Positions 1 to 9,238 of a stretch of DNA of 64,000 nt are shown piece after piece. Below the pieces are notes generated by a model, which worked only from the letters and a program-made list of their open reading frames with translations, was not told where the DNA came from and did not search any database. The stretch's first letter is position 1; each line of letters starts with the position of its first letter. Source of the stretch: Pseudomonas sp. Irchel s3h14 (GTDB lineage Bacteria; Pseudomonadota; Gammaproteobacteria; Pseudomonadales; Pseudomonadaceae); the NCBI RefSeq assembly GCF_900187425.1, contig NZ_FYDJ01000001.1, positions 248,001-312,000 of the forward strand, read 5' to 3'. A program made the translations under genes and the position numbers.

Positions 1-10
1 GGTGGGTGTG

Positions 11-1531
11 ATGTTCACTCAAGTGCCGCAACCACTGGTCTATGCCGAAGCCTTGCTGGCGCAATTCGCCAGCCTGTCGCGGTCGGCGGACGGTGCTGCG
101 CTGCTGGGTGACTTCGTGCGTGGGTTGGCCGAGCTCAGCGGTTGCGAGTTGACGCAGCTGTACTTGCTGGACGCGACTCACACGTGCCTGGGGATGAACG
201 CCGAATGCCTCAACGGCATCCTGCAGCCCCGGGAAGCGGCGAGCCTGCCGGCGGATTACAACGGTGAACAACTGCTGCAATTCGCCCTGTGCCAGAACCG
301 CGTGGTGTGCCTCAGCGAGCTGAGCGGCAGCCTGCACGAAACCAGTTTCCTGCCGCCTCAGGCCATGCCTTGGCAGTCGCTGTTGTGTGTGCCGCTGGTC
401 AATCAGCAGAAAGCCGTCGAAGGCTTGCTGCTGTGTGCCAGTCGCCGGCACATCGACCTGCAAGGCTTTGCCGATTCCCTCGGGCAACTTGGTTCGTTCG
501 TGCTCGGCCAACTGCATTTGTTGCAACGTCTGCGTCAGCCGACCGGTGATGCACGTCCGGCGAAGGTCAGCGTCCCGAGCGCCAGCGGTTACGGTTTGAT
601 CGGCAAGAGTTCGGCCATGCGCCAGACCTATTCGCTGATCAGCAAAGTCCTGCACAGCCCGTATACCGTGCTGCTGCGCGGCGAAACCGGCACCGGCAAG
701 GAAGTGGTGGCGCGAGCGATTCACGATTGCGGCCCGCGCCGTTCCCAGGCGTTCATTGTGCAGAACTGCGCGGCGTTCCCCGAGAACCTGCTGGAAAGCG
801 AGCTGTTCGGCTATCGCAAAGGTGCCTTCACCGGTGCTGATCGCGACCGTGCCGGGCTGTTCGACGCGGCCAACGGCGGCACCTTGCTGCTCGATGAAAT
901 CGGCGATATGCCGTTGTCCCTGCAAGCCAAGCTGTTGCGGGTTCTGCAGGAAGGCGAGATCCGCCCGCTAGGTTCTAACGACACCCATAAAATCGACGTG
1001 CGCATCATCGCCGCGACTCACCGGGATTTGTCGGTGCTGGTCAGCGAAGGCAAATTCCGCGAGGACTTGTACTACCGCCTCGCGCAGTTCCCGATCGAGT
1101 TGCCGGCCCTACGCCAGCGCGAAGGCGACATCCTCGACCTGGCCCGGCACTTCGCCGACAAGGCGTGCTCGTTCTTGCAACGGGACGCCGTGAGTTGGTC
1201 CGATGCGGCGCTGGATCACCTGTCCGGTTATGCCTTCCCCGGCAACGTGCGTGAACTCAAAGGCCTGGTCGAACGCGCGGTGCTGTTGTGCGAGGGCGGT
1301 GAGTTACTGGCCGAGCATTTTTCCCTGCGCATGGAAGCCATGCCGGAAGACAGCAGCGGCCTGAACCTGCGCGAACGCCTGGAGCAGGTCGAGCGCAGTC
1401 TGTTGCTCGATTGCCTGCGCAAAAACGACGGCAACCAGACCCTCGCGGCCCGCGAACTCGGGCTGCCACGCCGCACGCTGCTGTATCGCCTCGGGCGCCT
1501 GAATATCAATTTGGGTGATTTCGATGGGTAG
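11..1531 (+). CDS. sfa: Sigma-54-dependent T6SS transcriptional activator (Sfa type)
   Basis: This is an enhancer-binding activator that opens sigma-54 RNA polymerase promoters, here presumably those of the T6SS cluster. About 200 N-terminal residues look like a GAF-type sensor. A central AAA+ domain follows, with Walker A GETGTGKE near residue 225, the sigma-54 contact loop GAFTGA near 272, and Walker B LLLDEI near 298. A Fis-type helix-turn-helix ends the protein (NQTLAARELGLPRRTLLYRL). The chosen start is ATG 11; an in-frame GTG lies at 2, and the true start could be further upstream because the window begins here. In HSI-II clusters sfa follows clpV, so the missing half should lie to the left. 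Confidence 0.9.
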   Translation: MFTQVPQPLVYAEALLAQFASLSRSADGAALLGDFVRGLAELSGCELTQLYLLDATHTCLGMNAECLNGILQPREAASLPADYNGEQLLQFALCQNRVVCLSELSGSLHETSFLPPQAMPWQSLLCVPLVNQQKAVEGLLLCASRRHIDLQGFADSLGQLGSFVLGQLHLLQRLRQPTGDARPAKVSVPSASGYGLIGKSSAMRQTYSLISKVLHSPYTVLLRGETGTGKEVVARAIHDCGPRRSQAFIVQNCAAFPENLLESELFGYRKGAFTGADRDRAGLFDAANGGTLLLDEIGDMPLSLQAKLLRVLQEGEIRPLGSNDTHKIDVRIIAATHRDLSVLVSEGKFREDLYYRLAQFPIELPALRQREGDILDLARHFADKACSFLQRDAVSWSDAALDHLSGYAFPGNVRELKGLVERAVLLCEGGELLAEHFSLRMEAMPEDSSGLNLRERLEQVERSLLLDCLRKNDGNQTLAARELGLPRRTLLYRLGRLNINLGDFDG

Positions 1532-1624
1532 GCAAACGACCGTCGATTTCACCTCATCCGCTTCTAACAGCGCCACCCAAACGGGTCGGCGCTTTGTACT
1601 TTGTCTACCCCTGGAGACCCTCTG

Positions 1625-1765
1625 ATGTCTGTTCGTCACTGGCAAGCCGTCCTGCTGACCCTCGTCGTTCTATGCGGCCTCGGCGGCTGTAGCGGCAATT
1701 ACAAATACAACGACAACACCTATCGCCCATTGGGTGATCCGCAGGCGGTCAATCGCGGCAAGTGA
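1625..1765 (+). CDS. Small T6SS-associated lipoprotein, 46 residues (OrfX position)
   Basis: A 46-residue reading frame begins MSVRHWQAVLLTLVVLCG. It has a hydrophobic segment followed by a lipobox-like LGGC at residues 19-22, so the mature lipopeptide would be only about 25 residues (CSGNYKYNDNTYRPLGDP...). It fills the gap between the sigma-54 activator and the FHA gene, and the FHA start follows 17 bases after its stop. Its place matches the small orfX between sfa2 and fha2 of P. aeruginosa HSI-II. Function is unknown; by context it may assist the envelope complex. The lipobox and tight packing support expression. Confidence 0.7.
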   Translation: MSVRHWQAVLLTLVVLCGLGGCSGNYKYNDNTYRPLGDPQAVNRGK

Positions 1766-1782
1766 CCGCAAGGAGTATCACC

Positions 1783-2979
1783 ATGGAACTGGTTTTCGAA
1801 ATGCTCAACACCAAGCAGTTCGTGCCCACGGATTTGTGCCAGAAGACCTTCAAACAGGCCGGTGGCGTGATTGGTCGGGGCGAGGATTGCGACTGGATCA
1901 TCCCGGACCGCAAGCGTCACCTGTCCAATCACCACGCGTTGATCAGCTACCGCGAAGGCACGTTTTTCCTGACCGATACCAGCAGCAACGGTATCCAGGA
2001 CAGCGAAAGCGGCGCACGCCTGCGCAAGGGCGAAGCGATGCGCATCGAGCACGGCAGTGTCTACGTGCTGGGTGACTTCGAGATCCGTGCGCGGCTGGTG
2101 CGCGACCCGGCGACCTTCGACGTTGAAGTCGGCCGCCCGCAAGCAGCGGGCAGCATCATTCCGGACGATGCGTTTCTCGATCTCGACCCGCTCAATGCCC
2201 TCGATCAGCAAGAACGCGTGTATTCGGAAATCGACGAACTGATCTCCCCGAGCACGACTATCGAGGACACCCGTCAGCGCGCCGACTATGCGCGTATCGA
2301 CATGGAAAGCCTGATGGTGCCGGAGCTGATCAACGCCCCGGCAGAGCCAGCCCCCGCGCCACCGCCCAAAGCAGTCGAGCGTCAGAGTGAAGGTTTCTGG
2401 GAGCACTTCGGTGCGGCGCTGGGCGTGGACCTCAAAGGCCTCGACCACGACGCCCGCGAAGCCCTGGCGCTGAATGCTGCACGCCTGCTCAAGCAAAGCG
2501 TTGGCGGTTTGCAGCAGAGCCTGCGCACCCGCAGCGAACTGAAAAACGAACTGCGTCTGGCCCAGACCACCGTGCAAGGCACCCAAAAGAACCCGCTGAA
2601 ATTTGCCGTCGATGCCGGTGAAGCGTTGGGCATTTTGTTGCAGCCGAACAAGCCGGGTCAGTTGCCGGCCGAGCAAGCAATTTCCCGTGCGTTCCGCGAT
2701 TTGCAGGCGCATCAGGTGGCCTTGCTGACCGCCAGTCGCGCCGCCGTTCGCGGCACGCTGGAGCACTTCTCGCCCCAACAATTGACCCTGCGTTTCGAGC
2801 GCGACAACAAGCCTTTGCTGGCCACGTCCGGCAGTCGCTGGAGAGCCTACGGTCGTTATCACCAAGCCCTGCGTCAGGACGATGACTGGAGCGAGCGCCT
2901 GCTGGCCCGCGACTTCGCTCAGGCCTACGAAGAACAGATCCGCCTGATCTCCACCCTTCACACCGACCACCAAGGATGA
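1783..2979 (+). CDS. tagH: T6SS FHA-domain protein TagH/Fha
   Basis: A phosphothreonine-reading scaffold of the T6SS, 398 residues. The N-terminal FHA domain shows GVIGRGEDCDW around residue 32, HLSNHH around 53 and LTDTSSNGI around 70, the usual phosphopeptide-binding loops. A Pro/Ala-rich linker follows (PAEPAPAPPPK), then the helical C-terminal half typical of type VI TagH proteins. The start ATG 1783 has AAGGAG 8 bases upstream; a GTG at 1762 in the same frame is less likely. In phospho-regulated T6SSs the protein is a target of the kinase and phosphatase, both encoded at the end of this operon. Confidence 0.93.
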   Translation: MELVFEMLNTKQFVPTDLCQKTFKQAGGVIGRGEDCDWIIPDRKRHLSNHHALISYREGTFFLTDTSSNGIQDSESGARLRKGEAMRIEHGSVYVLGDFEIRARLVRDPATFDVEVGRPQAAGSIIPDDAFLDLDPLNALDQQERVYSEIDELISPSTTIEDTRQRADYARIDMESLMVPELINAPAEPAPAPPPKAVERQSEGFWEHFGAALGVDLKGLDHDAREALALNAARLLKQSVGGLQQSLRTRSELKNELRLAQTTVQGTQKNPLKFAVDAGEALGILLQPNKPGQLPAEQAISRAFRDLQAHQVALLTASRAAVRGTLEHFSPQQLTLRFERDNKPLLATSGSRWRAYGRYHQALRQDDDWSERLLARDFAQAYEEQIRLISTLHTDHQG

Positions 2980-2984
2980 TGCGC

Positions 2985-3485
2985 ATGTCTCGCTGCTCGA
3001 CCGCTTTTTTCAAGACGCTGACGGCGTTCGCGGCCCTGGTGCTGCTGGCCGGCTGCTCGTCGCTGTCGCCGTATTCCCACGTCACCAAACTCAACCTGAA
3101 GCTGACCGCCAGCGATCAGCTGAACCCGGACCTCAATGGGCGTCCGTCGCCGATCGTTGTGCGTCTGTTCGAGCTCAAGCACCCGGTGACGTTCGAGAAC
3201 GCTGACTTCTTCAGCCTGTACGAACGCGCCAAGGAATCCCTGGCCCCGGACCTTGTGGCCAGCGAAGAAATTGAACTGCGTCCAGGTGAAACCGTGGAGA
3301 TGAAACTCAGCGTGGAGGAGGGCAGTCGTTACGTCGGCATCCTCGCCGCCTACCGCGATCTGCCGGAAACCAAATGGCGCTACACGGTGCAAGTCACCCC
3401 GGTGGAAGTCACCGACGCTGATCTGACCCTCGACCAGGCCGGTATTCGCAACAGCAACGAAACGCTCGCCAAGGCGGATGACTGA
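2985..3485 (+). CDS. tssJ: T6SS outer-membrane lipoprotein TssJ
   Basis: TssJ anchors the T6SS membrane complex to the outer membrane by binding the periplasmic end of TssM. The 166-residue product has a signal peptide ending in the lipobox LLAGC, then a beta-sandwich-like sequence with the family pattern NPDLNGRPSPIVVRLFELK and a later VGILAAYRD. ATG 2985 is chosen because AAGGA lies 8 bases upstream. Two earlier in-frame ATGs at 2976 and 2979 overlap that ribosome site and the end of tagH. The next gene, tssK, starts 2 bases after its stop. Confidence 0.93.
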   Translation: MSRCSTAFFKTLTAFAALVLLAGCSSLSPYSHVTKLNLKLTASDQLNPDLNGRPSPIVVRLFELKHPVTFENADFFSLYERAKESLAPDLVASEEIELRPGETVEMKLSVEEGSRYVGILAAYRDLPETKWRYTVQVTPVEVTDADLTLDQAGIRNSNETLAKADD

Positions 3486-3487
3486 TC

Positions 3488-4819
3488 ATGAATTCCCATA
3501 AAGTGATTTGGCAGGAAGGCATGCTGCTGCGTCCGCAGCACTTCCAGCACAACGATCGCTACTACGACCACCAGATGAAAACCCGCACGCAGTTGCTGGG
3601 CAGCTACACCTGGGGCTTCCTGAACCTGGACATCGACTTGCAGTTCCTCAACATGGGCAAACTGGTGATCAGCCAGGCCTCGGGGATTCTGCCGGACGGC
3701 AGCCTGTTCGAACTCGGCGGCAACACCGAACCGCTGGCGCTCGACGTGCCGCCGAACACCGGTAATACACCGATCTACCTCGCGCTGCCGCTGGTTACCG
3801 GTAACCACATCGAGTCGCGTCGTCCGGAGCAATCCGACGTGCTGGCGCGCTACACCGCATACGAAGCGGAAGTGGCCGACTCCAACGCTGGCGACGATTC
3901 CGCCAGCCAGGTCAGCTGCGGCCGCCCGGACTTCAAACTGTTGCTCGGCGAGCAGCAGAGCGACCAGGCCTACGTGAAACTGAAGATCTGCGAAGTGCTC
4001 GACACCACGCCCGACGGCGTGATCAGCCTCGACCCGGATTTCGTCCCGACCTACATCCAGGCGCATTCGTCCAGCTACCTGCTGTCGTGCCTGAAAGAAG
4101 TGATCAGCATGCTCGGCCACCGGGGCGACACCATCGCCGAGCGCATCCGCTCCAACGGCAAAGTCGGTGGCGCGGAAGTCGGCGACTTCATGATGCTGCA
4201 ACTGATCAACCGCACCGAACTGCTGCTGCGTCACTACCTCGGCCTGGAGCAGGTTCACCCGGAAGAGTTGTACCGCACGCTGCTGACCATGCTCGGCGAT
4301 CTGGCGACCTTCTCCAGCGACAGCAAACGCCCGCGTCTGGACAGCCGTTACCAGCACAGCGACCAGGGCGCGAGCTTCCGCAAGCTGATGGAAGCGATTC
4401 GTCAGGTACTGTCGATGGTGCTCGAACAGCACGCCATCGAACTGGTCCTGCAAGCGCGTCAGTACGGGATCATCGTCTCGCCGTTGCACGACCACAAACT
4501 GCTGGGCTCGGCCTCATTCGTGCTCGCGGCCAGCGCCAACTGCGACTCCGAAGAACTGCGCCATCGCTTGCCGGCGCACCTCAAGGTCGGCCCGGTGGAG
4601 CGCATCCGCCAACTGGTCAACCTGCATCTGCCGGGCATCAAGGTCAAACCGTTGCCGGTGGCCCCACGGCAGATCGCGTTCCACTCCAACAAAACCTATT
4701 TCATTCTCGAACTCAGTTCCGAAGACCTGGCACAACTCGAGCGCTCCGGCGGCTTCGCGTTCCACGTGTCCGGCGAATTCGCCGAGCTCGAACTGAAATT
4801 CTGGGCCATCAGGAACTGA
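3488..4819 (+). CDS. tssK: T6SS baseplate protein TssK
   Basis: A 443-residue baseplate subunit that connects the T6SS baseplate to the TssL/TssM membrane complex. The start MNSHKVIWQEGMLLRPQHFQ is the characteristic TssK N-terminus (W-x-E-G-M-x-L-x-P-Q-H-F). The conserved stretches VEAELAD-like YEAEVADSN and LPGIKVKPLPVAPRQI are also present, and the length is normal for the family. It sits between tssJ and tssL as in HSI-II clusters, with 5 bases to the next start. Confidence 0.95.
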   Translation: MNSHKVIWQEGMLLRPQHFQHNDRYYDHQMKTRTQLLGSYTWGFLNLDIDLQFLNMGKLVISQASGILPDGSLFELGGNTEPLALDVPPNTGNTPIYLALPLVTGNHIESRRPEQSDVLARYTAYEAEVADSNAGDDSASQVSCGRPDFKLLLGEQQSDQAYVKLKICEVLDTTPDGVISLDPDFVPTYIQAHSSSYLLSCLKEVISMLGHRGDTIAERIRSNGKVGGAEVGDFMMLQLINRTELLLRHYLGLEQVHPEELYRTLLTMLGDLATFSSDSKRPRLDSRYQHSDQGASFRKLMEAIRQVLSMVLEQHAIELVLQARQYGIIVSPLHDHKLLGSASFVLAASANCDSEELRHRLPAHLKVGPVERIRQLVNLHLPGIKVKPLPVAPRQIAFHSNKTYFILELSSEDLAQLERSGGFAFHVSGEFAELELKFWAIRN

Positions 4820-4824
4820 CCGAC

Positions 4825-5700
4825 ATGATCAAGGACATGGAACATACCCAGGACGATAAAACCGTCCTGCTCGACCGTCAGGGCCACGGCCCGGCGCAGA
4901 GTCCGCTGACAGATTTCGCCGCACCGCCGCGTTTTGAACAGCTGGAAGAACGGATGATCTACGCCGCGCGCTTGCGCCCGGCCGAAGCGTTCAACATCAG
5001 CCTAAATTCGCTGGTCGCAGCCGCCTCCGACCTGTTGTCGGAAGTGGTGCGACTCAAGCACAGCGACACCCGCGAAGACATGTACGCGCTCAACGAGCGA
5101 CTGACCGCCGGCCTGAAACTGTTTGAAGTGCGAGCGCTGCACAACGGCGCCGAAAGCAGCCAGGTGATGGCCGCGCGTTACGTGCTCTGCACCGTGGTCG
5201 ACGAAGCCGTCGTGACCACGCCGTGGGGCAACGAAAGCGAGTGGTCGCAGATGAGCCTGCTTAGCAGCTTCCACAACGAAACCTTCGGCGGCGAGAAGTT
5301 CTTCCAGCTGCTGGATCGTCTGTCGAAAAACCCGGTCAAGCATCTGCCGATGCTGGAGCTGATGTACCTGTGCCTGTCGCTGGGCTTCGAGGGTAAATAC
5401 CGCGTGCAAGCCCGCGGCATGCTCGAGCTCGAAGGCATCCGCGACGCCTTGTATCGCCAGATTCGCCAACTTCGCGGCGACGTGCCGCGCGAACTGTCGC
5501 CGCATTGGGAAGGCTTGAACGATCAGCGCCGCAGCCTGGTGCGCATCGTGCCGGCGTGGATGGTGGTGCTGTTCACCGTGGTTTGCCTGGTGGTGATGTA
5601 TTCGGGCTTCGCCTGGGTATTGGGCGAGCAACGCGAAACCGTTCTGCAACCTTATCAGCAGCTTGATCCGGCCGCGGTTCAGCCGCAGTCGCAGCCGTAA
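4825..5700 (+). CDS. tssL: T6SS inner-membrane protein TssL (DotU/IcmH)
   Basis: TssL is part of the TssJLM envelope complex. The 291-residue product has a helical cytoplasmic domain (RPAEAFNISLNSLVAAASDLL, then RYVLCTVVDEAVV and SLLSSFHNETFGGEKFF) and one C-terminal transmembrane helix (WMVVLFTVVCLVVMYSGFAW). The short tail shows no OmpA-like peptidoglycan-binding domain, as in non-extended DotU proteins. ATG 4825 is used; an in-frame ATG at 4837 is possible. Confidence 0.94.
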   Translation: MIKDMEHTQDDKTVLLDRQGHGPAQSPLTDFAAPPRFEQLEERMIYAARLRPAEAFNISLNSLVAAASDLLSEVVRLKHSDTREDMYALNERLTAGLKLFEVRALHNGAESSQVMAARYVLCTVVDEAVVTTPWGNESEWSQMSLLSSFHNETFGGEKFFQLLDRLSKNPVKHLPMLELMYLCLSLGFEGKYRVQARGMLELEGIRDALYRQIRQLRGDVPRELSPHWEGLNDQRRSLVRIVPAWMVVLFTVVCLVVMYSGFAWVLGEQRETVLQPYQQLDPAAVQPQSQP

Positions 5701-5713
5701 ACAGGGACGTGTG

Positions 5714-8700
5714 ATGAAAAAGTTTTTCAAGAAAGTCGGCGCATTCTTGCGTCAGACCTGGGTCTGGACCTTGCTGCTGGTGCTGTTCGTCGCGCTGCTG
5801 GTGTGGTTCGTCGGGCCGCTGCTGGCGGTCAATGACTACAAGTTCTGGGAAGGTTCGACCTCCCGCCTGCTGACCATCAGTGTGCTGTTCCTGATCTGGG
5901 GCCTGACCATGGTCTTCGTCAGCTGGCGCGCTGGCGTACGCAAGAAAGCCATCGAAGACACCGAAGACGGCCAGGATCGTATCCGCCGTGAAGAGCTGAT
6001 CGACGAAGAGCAGAAAGAGCTTCGCGTACGCTTCAAGGATGCGTTGAAAACCCTGAAGACTTCGAGTCTCTATCGCGGTCGCAGCGAGCGCTGGCGCAGT
6101 GATTTGCCGTGGTACTTGCTGATCGGCCCTCAGGGCAGCGGCAAGACCAGCCTGCTGGACTTCTCGGGCCTTGAGTTTCCGATCAACAAGATCGACCGCA
6201 AACTGACCCGCGACACCCTCGGCACGCGTCATTGCGACTGGTACTTCGCCGACCACGGTGTGCTGATCGACACCGCCGGGCGTTACCTGACCCAGCCGGA
6301 TGCCGAAGTCGATGGCAGCGCCTGGAGCACCTTGCTCGACCTGCTGCGCAAGCGTCGCCGCAACCGTCCGTTGAACGGCGTGCTGGTGACCATTCCGGTG
6401 GAAATGCTGCTGGGCAACACCGAGCAAGACCTCGACACCCTGGCTCGCCAGGTGCGTGCCCGTCTGCAAGACGTGCATCAGAAACTGCACGTCGATGTGC
6501 CGGTTTATCTGGTGCTGAGCAAGGCTGACAAGCTGCTCGGTTTCGACGAGTTCTTCGATCAACTGACCCGCGAAGAAAGCGATCAAGTACTCGGCACCAG
6601 CTTCCGCAAAGAGCAGAGCGGCACCGACGTCGCCGTGCTGCGCGCCGAGTTTGAAGAGCTGCTGCGTCGCCTGAACAGCCAAGTGATCATGCGCATGCAC
6701 CAGGAGCGCGACACCCAGCGCCGTGGTCGCATTCTCGACTTCCCGCATCAACTGGGGCAGATCGGCGAGCGTCTGTGTCTGTTCGTCGACATGGCGTTCA
6801 CCGGCAACCGCTACCAGCGTGTCAGCCAGCTGCGCGGTTTCTACCTGACCAGCGCACCGCACCTGACTCAAGAGATGGACCAGACCACCGCCGGCATCGG
6901 CGCCAATCTGGGCATGAACGCTGGCGTGCTGCCGACCTTGCGCAGCGGCCGTTCGCGCTTCATTCACCATTTGCTCAGCCGAGTTATCTTCCCGGAAGCC
7001 GATCTGGCCGGTCTGGACAAGCGCGAACGCAGCCGCATCCATTGGGGCCAACGTGCCCTGTACGTAGGCGCATTGGCGGCGCTGGCACTGTTCGGCATGC
7101 TGTGGGCGGGCGGATTCTCGGCCAACTACGAGCGTCTGGAAAACCTGCGTAACCTCGCTCAAAACTGGACTCAACAGCGCTCGGCCCTGACCGCGCGTGA
7201 TGATTCCATGGCAGTGCTCAAGACCCTCGACACCAGCTACGCGGCGACTCAGGTCTTCCCGAATAAAGGTGACGTGTCGTACCACGAACGTGGCGGCCTG
7301 TACCAAGGCGAAGAGGTCAACCCGGTGGTCAAGGAGGCCTACGAGCGTGAGCTTGAAGCGCAACTGCTGCCGAAGGTTGCGACGCTGCTGGAAGGGCAGA
7401 TCCGTGCCAACATGAAGGATCGCGAACGCCTGCTCAACAGCCTGCGTGCGTACCTGATGTTGAACATGAAAGACCGTCGCGACGGCCCGTGGCTCAAGGA
7501 TTGGGTGGCCACCGAATGGTCCCAGCGTTACGCCGGCAACACTGCCGTGCAGAACGGTTTGAACACCCACTTCGAGCGTTTGCTGAAGCAGCCGTTTATC
7601 TATCCGCTGAACGATCAACTGGTGGCCCAGGCGCGTCAGGTGTTGCGCAGCGAGTCGCTGGCCAACGTGGTTTACCGGATGCTGCGCGAGCAGGCCCGCA
7701 ACCTGCCGGAATACCGTTTGAGCCAACACTTGGGCCCACAAGGTGCGCTGTTTGTCGGCACCGAATACGTGATCCCGGGTTTCTACACCCAACAGGGTTA
7801 TCAGCAGTACTTCTCGGTTCAGGGCTCTGCGCTGGTTACCGATATCCTGCGTGATAACTGGGTGCTGGGCGAAGGCTCGGGCATCAGCGGCATGGACTTG
7901 CGTCGCCTGATGGTCGAACTGGAGCAACTGTACTTCCGCGACTACGCCAACTTCTGGAGCGAAGCGGTCGGCCAGGTGGCATTGCCACCGATCAACGACG
8001 CCGGTGAAGGCGCCGAGCAACTGGCAGGGCTGACATCCGCCAACTCCCCCGTGCTGCAACTGCTGGTGGAAGTGCGCGAAAACACCCGTTTCCCGGTGAT
8101 CGCCGACAGCGCTGATGAAGCTGCCGAGGCGGCGGACAAACTGGGCGAGAAGGGCGGCAAGCTCGGCAAACTCGCGGCGGCTGCGGCTGACAAAGCCGCA
8201 GACATGACCAAGAACCTGCCGGACACCGCGAAGAAATCCCTGCAACGTCGCTTCGAACCGCTGCACCGTTTGCTGGATGACAACAACGGCCCGGCCGCTG
8301 ATTTGACCCCGGCTTTGACGGCGCTCAACGACCTGCAACTGCAACTGGCGAGCCTGGCCCGTGCCAGTGCGCCGGAACAGGCTGCGTTCGAAATGGCCAA
8401 GACCCGCATGAGCGGCCAGCGTGATGCGTTGAGCAACTTGCGTAATGCCTCCAACCGTCTGCCGCGTCCGGTCAGCGTGTGGTTCAACGTACTGGCTGAA
8501 GACACCTGGCGTCTGGTGCTGAACGATTCCTACCAGTACCTGAACCAGCGTTATCAGAGCGAGCTGTACAGCTTCTATGGCAAGGCGATCAACAAGCGTT
8601 ACCCGTTCAGCGCCCACAGCACCAGCGACGTTGCGATCAGCGACTTCCGCGAGTTCTTCAAGGCGCAGGGCATCAACGATCGCTTCTTTGAAACCTATAT

Positions 8701-9238
8701 GCGTCCGTTCGTGAGTGGCGATCCAGGCAACTACCGTCTGCGCAGCATCGACGGTCACAGCATGCCGATCTCCAAGGTCTACCTCGACCAGATGGCCGCG
8801 GCACAAGTGATTCGCCAGAGCTTCTTCTCGATCAACCCGGCCGAGCCACAAGTGCAGTTCAAACTGGAGCCGTACACCCTCGACCCGGCCGTCAGCCGTT
8901 CCGAGTTCAAGTTTGGCGACAAGACCATCGAATACCGCCACGGCCCGATCGTGCCGGTGTCGTTCAAATGGCCGACCGATGCTGAAGACGGTCGCACCAG
9001 CCTGGTCCTCGACAAAATGGCCGGCCGCCCGATCGGCATCGAGAAGAACACCGGCCCATGGTCGCTGTTCCGTCTGTTCGACCTGATGCAGACCGAGTAC
9101 CTGAGCGGTCGCGATGTGCTGGTGCTCAAAGCTGACGTAGGCGGCCTGCGCGCCAATTACCTGCTTAGCAGCCAGCGCACACCGAACCCGTTCGACATGG
9201 GTGTGCTGCGTACCTTCCGTATGCCGGTGCAGCTCTGA
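5714..9238 (+). CDS. tssM: T6SS inner-membrane protein TssM (IcmF)
   Basis: A 1174-residue scaffold of the T6SS trans-envelope complex. Two N-terminal transmembrane helices are visible (TLLLVLFVALLVWFVG and ISVLFLIWGLTMVFV). A cytoplasmic NTPase-like domain follows with Walker A GPQGSGKT at residues 138-145 and VLIDTAGRY as the switch-like motif. A third membrane helix lies near residue 455 (LYVGALAALALFGMLW), then a long periplasmic region that ends in the C2-like TssJ-binding domain. An Ala/Lys/Asp-rich stretch (AADKLGEKGGKLGKLAAAA) lies near residue 810. Its stop overlaps the next start (TGATG), indicating translational coupling to the phosphatase. Confidence 0.95.
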   Translation: MKKFFKKVGAFLRQTWVWTLLLVLFVALLVWFVGPLLAVNDYKFWEGSTSRLLTISVLFLIWGLTMVFVSWRAGVRKKAIEDTEDGQDRIRREELIDEEQKELRVRFKDALKTLKTSSLYRGRSERWRSDLPWYLLIGPQGSGKTSLLDFSGLEFPINKIDRKLTRDTLGTRHCDWYFADHGVLIDTAGRYLTQPDAEVDGSAWSTLLDLLRKRRRNRPLNGVLVTIPVEMLLGNTEQDLDTLARQVRARLQDVHQKLHVDVPVYLVLSKADKLLGFDEFFDQLTREESDQVLGTSFRKEQSGTDVAVLRAEFEELLRRLNSQVIMRMHQERDTQRRGRILDFPHQLGQIGERLCLFVDMAFTGNRYQRVSQLRGFYLTSAPHLTQEMDQTTAGIGANLGMNAGVLPTLRSGRSRFIHHLLSRVIFPEADLAGLDKRERSRIHWGQRALYVGALAALALFGMLWAGGFSANYERLENLRNLAQNWTQQRSALTARDDSMAVLKTLDTSYAATQVFPNKGDVSYHERGGLYQGEEVNPVVKEAYERELEAQLLPKVATLLEGQIRANMKDRERLLNSLRAYLMLNMKDRRDGPWLKDWVATEWSQRYAGNTAVQNGLNTHFERLLKQPFIYPLNDQLVAQARQVLRSESLANVVYRMLREQARNLPEYRLSQHLGPQGALFVGTEYVIPGFYTQQGYQQYFSVQGSALVTDILRDNWVLGEGSGISGMDLRRLMVELEQLYFRDYANFWSEAVGQVALPPINDAGEGAEQLAGLTSANSPVLQLLVEVRENTRFPVIADSADEAAEAADKLGEKGGKLGKLAAAAADKAADMTKNLPDTAKKSLQRRFEPLHRLLDDNNGPAADLTPALTALNDLQLQLASLARASAPEQAAFEMAKTRMSGQRDALSNLRNASNRLPRPVSVWFNVLAEDTWRLVLNDSYQYLNQRYQSELYSFYGKAINKRYPFSAHSTSDVAISDFREFFKAQGINDRFFETYMRPFVSGDPGNYRLRSIDGHSMPISKVYLDQMAAAQVIRQSFFSINPAEPQVQFKLEPYTLDPAVSRSEFKFGDKTIEYRHGPIVPVSFKWPTDAEDGRTSLVLDKMAGRPIGIEKNTGPWSLFRLFDLMQTEYLSGRDVLVLKADVGGLRANYLLSSQRTPNPFDMGVLRTFRMPVQL

